Of a stretch of DNA of 9,061 bases, positions 6,051-9,061 are shown one piece after another. Both the position numbers and the translations under genes were made by a program. Each line of letters opens with the position of its first letter. Within the stretch, counting starts at the first letter, position 1. Below the pieces are notes generated by a model. It was not told the origin of the DNA, did no database searches, and saw nothing but the letters and a program-made list of their open reading frames with translations. This DNA is from an uncultured Flavobacteriales bacterium (GTDB taxonomy: Bacteria > Bacteroidota > Bacteroidia > Flavobacteriales > Crocinitomicaceae). Where the stretch lies: contig CAMPIU010000087.1 in assembly GCA_946886545.1 (NCBI GenBank), positions 1 to 9,061 of the forward strand, read 5' to 3'.

Positions 6051-8678
6051 ATGGAAATTCCAAAAACGTACGAACCCCGTTCAGCAGAAGAACGATGGTA
6101 TAGCCATTGGATGGCTAAGGGTTACTTTCATTCAGAACCAGATGATCGTGAGCCGTTTACTGTCGTCATTCCTCCGCCGAATGTGACGGGCGTTCTGCAC
6201 ATGGGACACATGTTGAATAATACTATTCAGGATGTTTTGGTTCGCAAAGCACGAATGGAAGGTAAAAATGCATGTTGGGTTCCCGGAACCGATCATGCTT
6301 CTATTGCAACAGAAGCTAAAGTAGTTCAGAAATTACGCCAGGAAGGGATCAAAAAATCAGATCTTTCCCGCGATGAGTTTTTGAAACACGCTTTCGAATG
6401 GAAAGACAAATACGGTGGTGTGATCTTGCAACAATTGAAGAAACTTGGTGCTTCTTGTGATTGGGAAAGAACTGCATTTACAATGGATCCGGAATATTCC
6501 GATTCAGTAATTGATGTATTCATAGATCTGTTCAATAAAGGAAAGATTTATCGCGGAGTTCGTATGATCAACTGGGATCCGGAAGCTCGTACTGCACTTT
6601 CTGATGAAGAAGTAATTCATAAAGAAGTAAACTCGAAATTGTTTCATGTACGCTACAAGGTTGCAGGAACAGATGATCAATGGTTAACGATTGCTACAAC
6701 GCGACCTGAGACTATTTTGGGTGACTCTGCAATTTGTATCCATCCGGATGATCCGCGTTACAAACATTTGCATGGAAAGCATGCGATTGTTCCGATTGCC
6801 AACAGAACCGTTCCAATTATTTGTGACGATTACGTAGAAATGGAATTCGGAACCGGATGTTTGAAAGTAACTCCTGCTCACGATGTAAATGACTACGAAT
6901 TAGGTAAAAAATACGATTTAGAAACGATTGATATTTTCCATGACAATGGAATTGTAAATGAAAACGGTCTGCATTATGCAGGAATGGATCGTTTTGATGT
7001 TCGCAAGGAGATTGCCAAAGAATTGGATGACAAAGGATATCTGGTAAAAGTAGAAGATCATATCAATAAAATTGGTTATTCCGAGCGTACAAATTGTGTG
7101 ATTGAACCGCGTTTATCTTTGCAATGGTTCGTGTCAATGAAAGAATTGGCTCAGCCTGCTTTGGAAAATGTAATGAACGGTAATATTTCGTTCCATCCGG
7201 ATAAATTCAAGAATACTTACCGTCATTGGATGGAGAATGTGAAGGATTGGTGTATTTCCCGTCAGCTTTGGTGGGGACATCGTATTCCTGCATGGTATTA
7301 CGGTGAAGGTTCTGAAGATTTCGTGATCGCAAAAACAAGTGAAGAGGCAGTTAAACTAGCTTCCGAAAAAGCAGGAAAAGCAATTTCTGCCACTGAATTG
7401 AAGCAAGACGAAGATGTATTGGATACGTGGTTCTCATCCTGGTTATGGCCAATTTCTGTTTTCAACGGATTGACTCAACCCGGAAACAAAGAGATCAAAT
7501 ATTATTATCCGACTAACGATCTGGTTACGGCGCCGGAAATCATGTTCTTCTGGGTAGCACGTATGATTATTGCCGGTTACGAATACATGGGCGAATTGCC
7601 GTTCAGAAATGTTTATTATACAGGAATTGTTCGAGATAAATTGGGGCGTAAAATGTCCAAATCTTTAGGGAATTCCCCGGATCCGATCGAGTTGATTGAG
7701 AAATATGGAGCGGATGGAGTTCGCTTAGGAATTTTGATCTCTTCTCCGGCCGGAAATGATTTGCCATTTGACAGCAGTCAGTGTGAACAGGGTAGAAACT
7801 TTACGAATAAGATCTGGAATGCTGCACGTTTGGTAATGGGTTGGGAAGTAAAACCAATTGAACAACCGAAAGCATCGATCAAAGCCATTGAATGGTTTAA
7901 TGCGCGTTTCAATCAGGAACTGGAGAACATCAATGAGCTGATGAATAAGTTCAAAATTTCCGAAGCTTTGATGGCGATTTATAAACTGGTATGGGATGAT
8001 TTTTGTGCCTGGTATTTGGAAATGATCAAACCAGGATACGAACAACCAATCGATCAGGCGACATTGGATCAAACCATTGTTTTCTTTGAAAAATTGTTGT
8101 GTTTGTTGCAGCCATTCACTCCCTTTGTTGCAGAAGAATTGTGGCATTTGTTGAGAGAACGCAAAGAAGGTGAAGATATCATTGTGGCAAAATGGCCGAC
8201 TGTTGAACCGTTCGACAAGTCTGTTTTGAAACAATTTGGAGTTGCTGAAGAAGTTGTTATCAATATCCGTAACATTCGTAAGAAAAACAATATTGCCAAT
8301 AAGGTTCGCATTGAAATGTTCGTGAAAAAGAATAATGAGATTGATCCGTCATTTGATTCGGTTATTCTTAAGATGGGAAATCTTTCATTGATGGAATACA
8401 CTACTGAAAAAGTGGCGAATGCAAATTCGTTCCTGGTTCAATCCAATGAATATTTCATTCCTTTCGGAGATGCCATTGATGTAACTGCGGAAAAGGAAAA
8501 AATGGAAGAAGAATTGAATTATACGAAAGGCTTTTTGAAAAGTGTTCAGGGTAAACTGAGTAATGAAAAATTCGTTAACGGTGCACCAGAACAAGTTTTG
8601 GCCAGCGAACGCAAAAAAGAAGCAGATGCTTTACAAAAGATTGCCATTTTGGAAGAAAAATTGGCAGGTTTGAATTAA
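6051..8678 (+). CDS. valS: Valyl-tRNA synthetase (valine--tRNA ligase)
   Basis: The 875-residue class Ia synthetase charges tRNA-Val with valine in the cytoplasm. The HIGH-type signature is HMGH (residues 50-53, after PPPNVTGVL), and KMSKS is at 534-538. The CP1 editing domain, which hydrolyses mischarged Thr-tRNA-Val, lies between them and includes TTRPET (216-221) and [12 protein letters not shown]. The catalytic core also has [15 protein letters not shown] and [13 protein letters not shown]. An anticodon-binding helical domain (about 600-760) precedes a C-terminal coiled-coil arm (about 811-875, rich in E and K), a ValS hallmark that contacts the tRNA. All parts are intact. An in-frame ATG at 5991 would add 20 residues ([10 protein letters not shown]...) encoded by the leader hairpins, but ValS homologues begin at [10 protein letters not shown], so ATG 6051 is chosen. 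That codon has a strongly A-rich upstream context and no Shine-Dalgarno, as usual in this phylum. It is probably monocistronic. Confidence 0.98.
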   Translation: MEIPKTYEPRSAEERWYSHWMAKGYFHSEPDDREPFTVVIPPPNVTGVLHMGHMLNNTIQDVLVRKARMEGKNACWVPGTDHASIATEAKVVQKLRQEGIKKSDLSRDEFLKHAFEWKDKYGGVILQQLKKLGASCDWERTAFTMDPEYSDSVIDVFIDLFNKGKIYRGVRMINWDPEARTALSDEEVIHKEVNSKLFHVRYKVAGTDDQWLTIATTRPETILGDSAICIHPDDPRYKHLHGKHAIVPIANRTVPIICDDYVEMEFGTGCLKVTPAHDVNDYELGKKYDLETIDIFHDNGIVNENGLHYAGMDRFDVRKEIAKELDDKGYLVKVEDHINKIGYSERTNCVIEPRLSLQWFVSMKELAQPALENVMNGNISFHPDKFKNTYRHWMENVKDWCISRQLWWGHRIPAWYYGEGSEDFVIAKTSEEAVKLASEKAGKAISATELKQDEDVLDTWFSSWLWPISVFNGLTQPGNKEIKYYYPTNDLVTAPEIMFFWVARMIIAGYEYMGELPFRNVYYTGIVRDKLGRKMSKSLGNSPDPIELIEKYGADGVRLGILISSPAGNDLPFDSSQCEQGRNFTNKIWNAARLVMGWEVKPIEQPKASIKAIEWFNARFNQELENINELMNKFKISEALMAIYKLVWDDFCAWYLEMIKPGYEQPIDQATLDQTIVFFEKLLCLLQPFTPFVAEELWHLLRERKEGEDIIVAKWPTVEPFDKSVLKQFGVAEEVVINIRNIRKKNNIANKVRIEMFVKKNNEIDPSFDSVILKMGNLSLMEYTTEKVANANSFLVQSNEYFIPFGDAIDVTAEKEKMEEELNYTKGFLKSVQGKLSNEKFVNGAPEQVLASERKKEADALQKIAILEEKLAGLN

Positions 8679-8695
8679 GAATTCAAAAAAATAAT

Positions 8696-8734
8696 AGGAG
8701 GTATTCGTTTAGATGGGTACCTCTTTTTTTTTTT
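8696..8734 (+). terminator. Rho-independent terminator after valS
   Basis: GAGGTA (8698-8703) pairs with TACCTC (8718-8723), extended by flanking A-T and G-T pairs. A run of 11 T (8724-8734) follows immediately. It starts 18 bases after the valS stop and separates valS from the next gene. Confidence 0.88.
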
Positions 8735-8849
8735 GAAAGTCTTAAGAAAAACGTTTTAGTTCCAATGTGTCGCTTTGAAGAAATAGAAAATAATTGGGTG
8801 GTTTAAAAAATAAAAATAAGTTCAAGTAGTTCATATCAAGTCAATTGCA

Positions 8850-8857
8850 TATTTTTG
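8850..8857 (+). promoter_or_regulatory. Bacteroidota -7 promoter element (TATTTTTG) for the right-edge gene
   Basis: TATTTTTG is an exact TAnnTTTG match placed 20 bases before the ATG at 8877, with a valS terminator upstream, so this gene should have its own promoter here. No clear TTG element at the usual spacing was found. The 8735-8849 stretch is otherwise plain AT-rich spacer. Confidence 0.55.
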
Positions 8858-8876
8858 TATCCAAACTACAACTGAT

Positions 8877-9061
8877 ATGAAAACTAAACCTACTATGAAA
8901 ACGGTGGCATTCATTATGCTATCAATTTGCTCTCTCCAGGCAAAAGCACAAGTTAGTAAGCAACAAATTCCCTTGGAATATCCTGTTCAGCAATTATTGG
9001 GTGTTGAGTATGAAATCAAGGATGTCCCACAACCTGACAACAATCGCTTACTGCTGATTCC
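8877..9061 (+). CDS. N-terminal part of an exported protein of unknown function
   Basis: Only the first 61 codons are present and the frame is open at the right edge. The protein begins MKTKPTMKTVAFIMLSICSL and has a clear Sec signal peptide with a signal peptidase I site after A-K-A (residues 22-24), giving a mature N-terminus of QVSKQQIP. The next residues (PLEYPVQQLLGVEYEIKDV) give no recognisable domain. A second in-frame ATG at 8895 (residue 7) could be the true start, giving a more typical signal-peptide length; the distance from the promoter box allows either. The function cannot be assigned from this fragment. Confidence 0.7.
   Translation, partial: MKTKPTMKTVAFIMLSICSLQAKAQVSKQQIPLEYPVQQLLGVEYEIKDVPQPDNNRLLLI

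Noticed and set aside
7725..8234. Minus-strand open frame of 169 codons opposite valS (also 8069-8401 and 8385-8594)
   Set aside because: The composition is that of a reverse-strand shadow (rich in Phe, Gln, Asn, Ile), with no promoter or homology, and the sense strand is fully accounted for by ValS.
8748..8757. 10-base palindrome AAAACGTTTT downstream of the valS terminator
   Set aside because: A single short AT-rich palindrome, not at a useful distance from the promoter box at 8850, and common by chance in AT-rich DNA.
8765..8806. A 13-codon open frame (MCRFEEIENNWVV) between valS and the right-edge gene
   Set aside because: It is too short to support, with no promoter box close upstream and no evidence of translation; it probably arises by chance.

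Overview
The window looks like chromosomal DNA from a member of the Bacteroidota, most likely Flavobacteriales; a Fluviicola/Crocinitomicaceae-like organism is a guess. Four lines support this. One gene encodes a protein with a C-terminal type IX secretion (T9SS) sorting domain. Intergenic regions carry TAnnTTTG promoter elements typical of the phylum. Start codons lie in A-rich contexts without Shine-Dalgarno sequences. The DNA is AT-rich, and the Tex and ValS proteins have typical Bacteroidota lengths.

Layout. The left edge (1-358, minus) holds most of an RlpA-family double-psi beta-barrel protein whose C-terminus lies outside the window. A rho-independent terminator (439-471) separates it from a 569-residue T9SS cargo protein (491-2200, minus) with a PKD-like segment, a conserved DPNEK-containing C-terminal module and a type A sorting domain. 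Divergent from this is tex (2362-4473, plus), a nucleic-acid-binding accessory protein. A small secreted protein of unknown function with a Lys/Gly/Ser/Asn-rich tail follows 43 bases later (4517-5047, plus). A bidirectional terminator (5094-5119) lies between it and a convergent DUF2459-family membrane-anchored protein (5154-5852, minus). Divergent from that is valS (6051-8678, plus), with a well-formed promoter and a leader of about 85 bases containing two hairpins. A strong terminator ends valS, and the start of another secreted protein (8877 onward, plus) runs off the right edge.

The genes do not form one pathway. They are mostly single-gene transcription units: two housekeeping genes (tex, valS) among envelope or exported proteins. 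I see no mobile element, CRISPR array, tRNA, rRNA, phage gene or defence system, and nothing that amounts to a new multi-gene system. The points most worth a second look are the structured valS leader, the likely leaderless start of tex, the unexplained basic-tailed secreted protein, and the Cys/His pattern of the DUF2459 protein.
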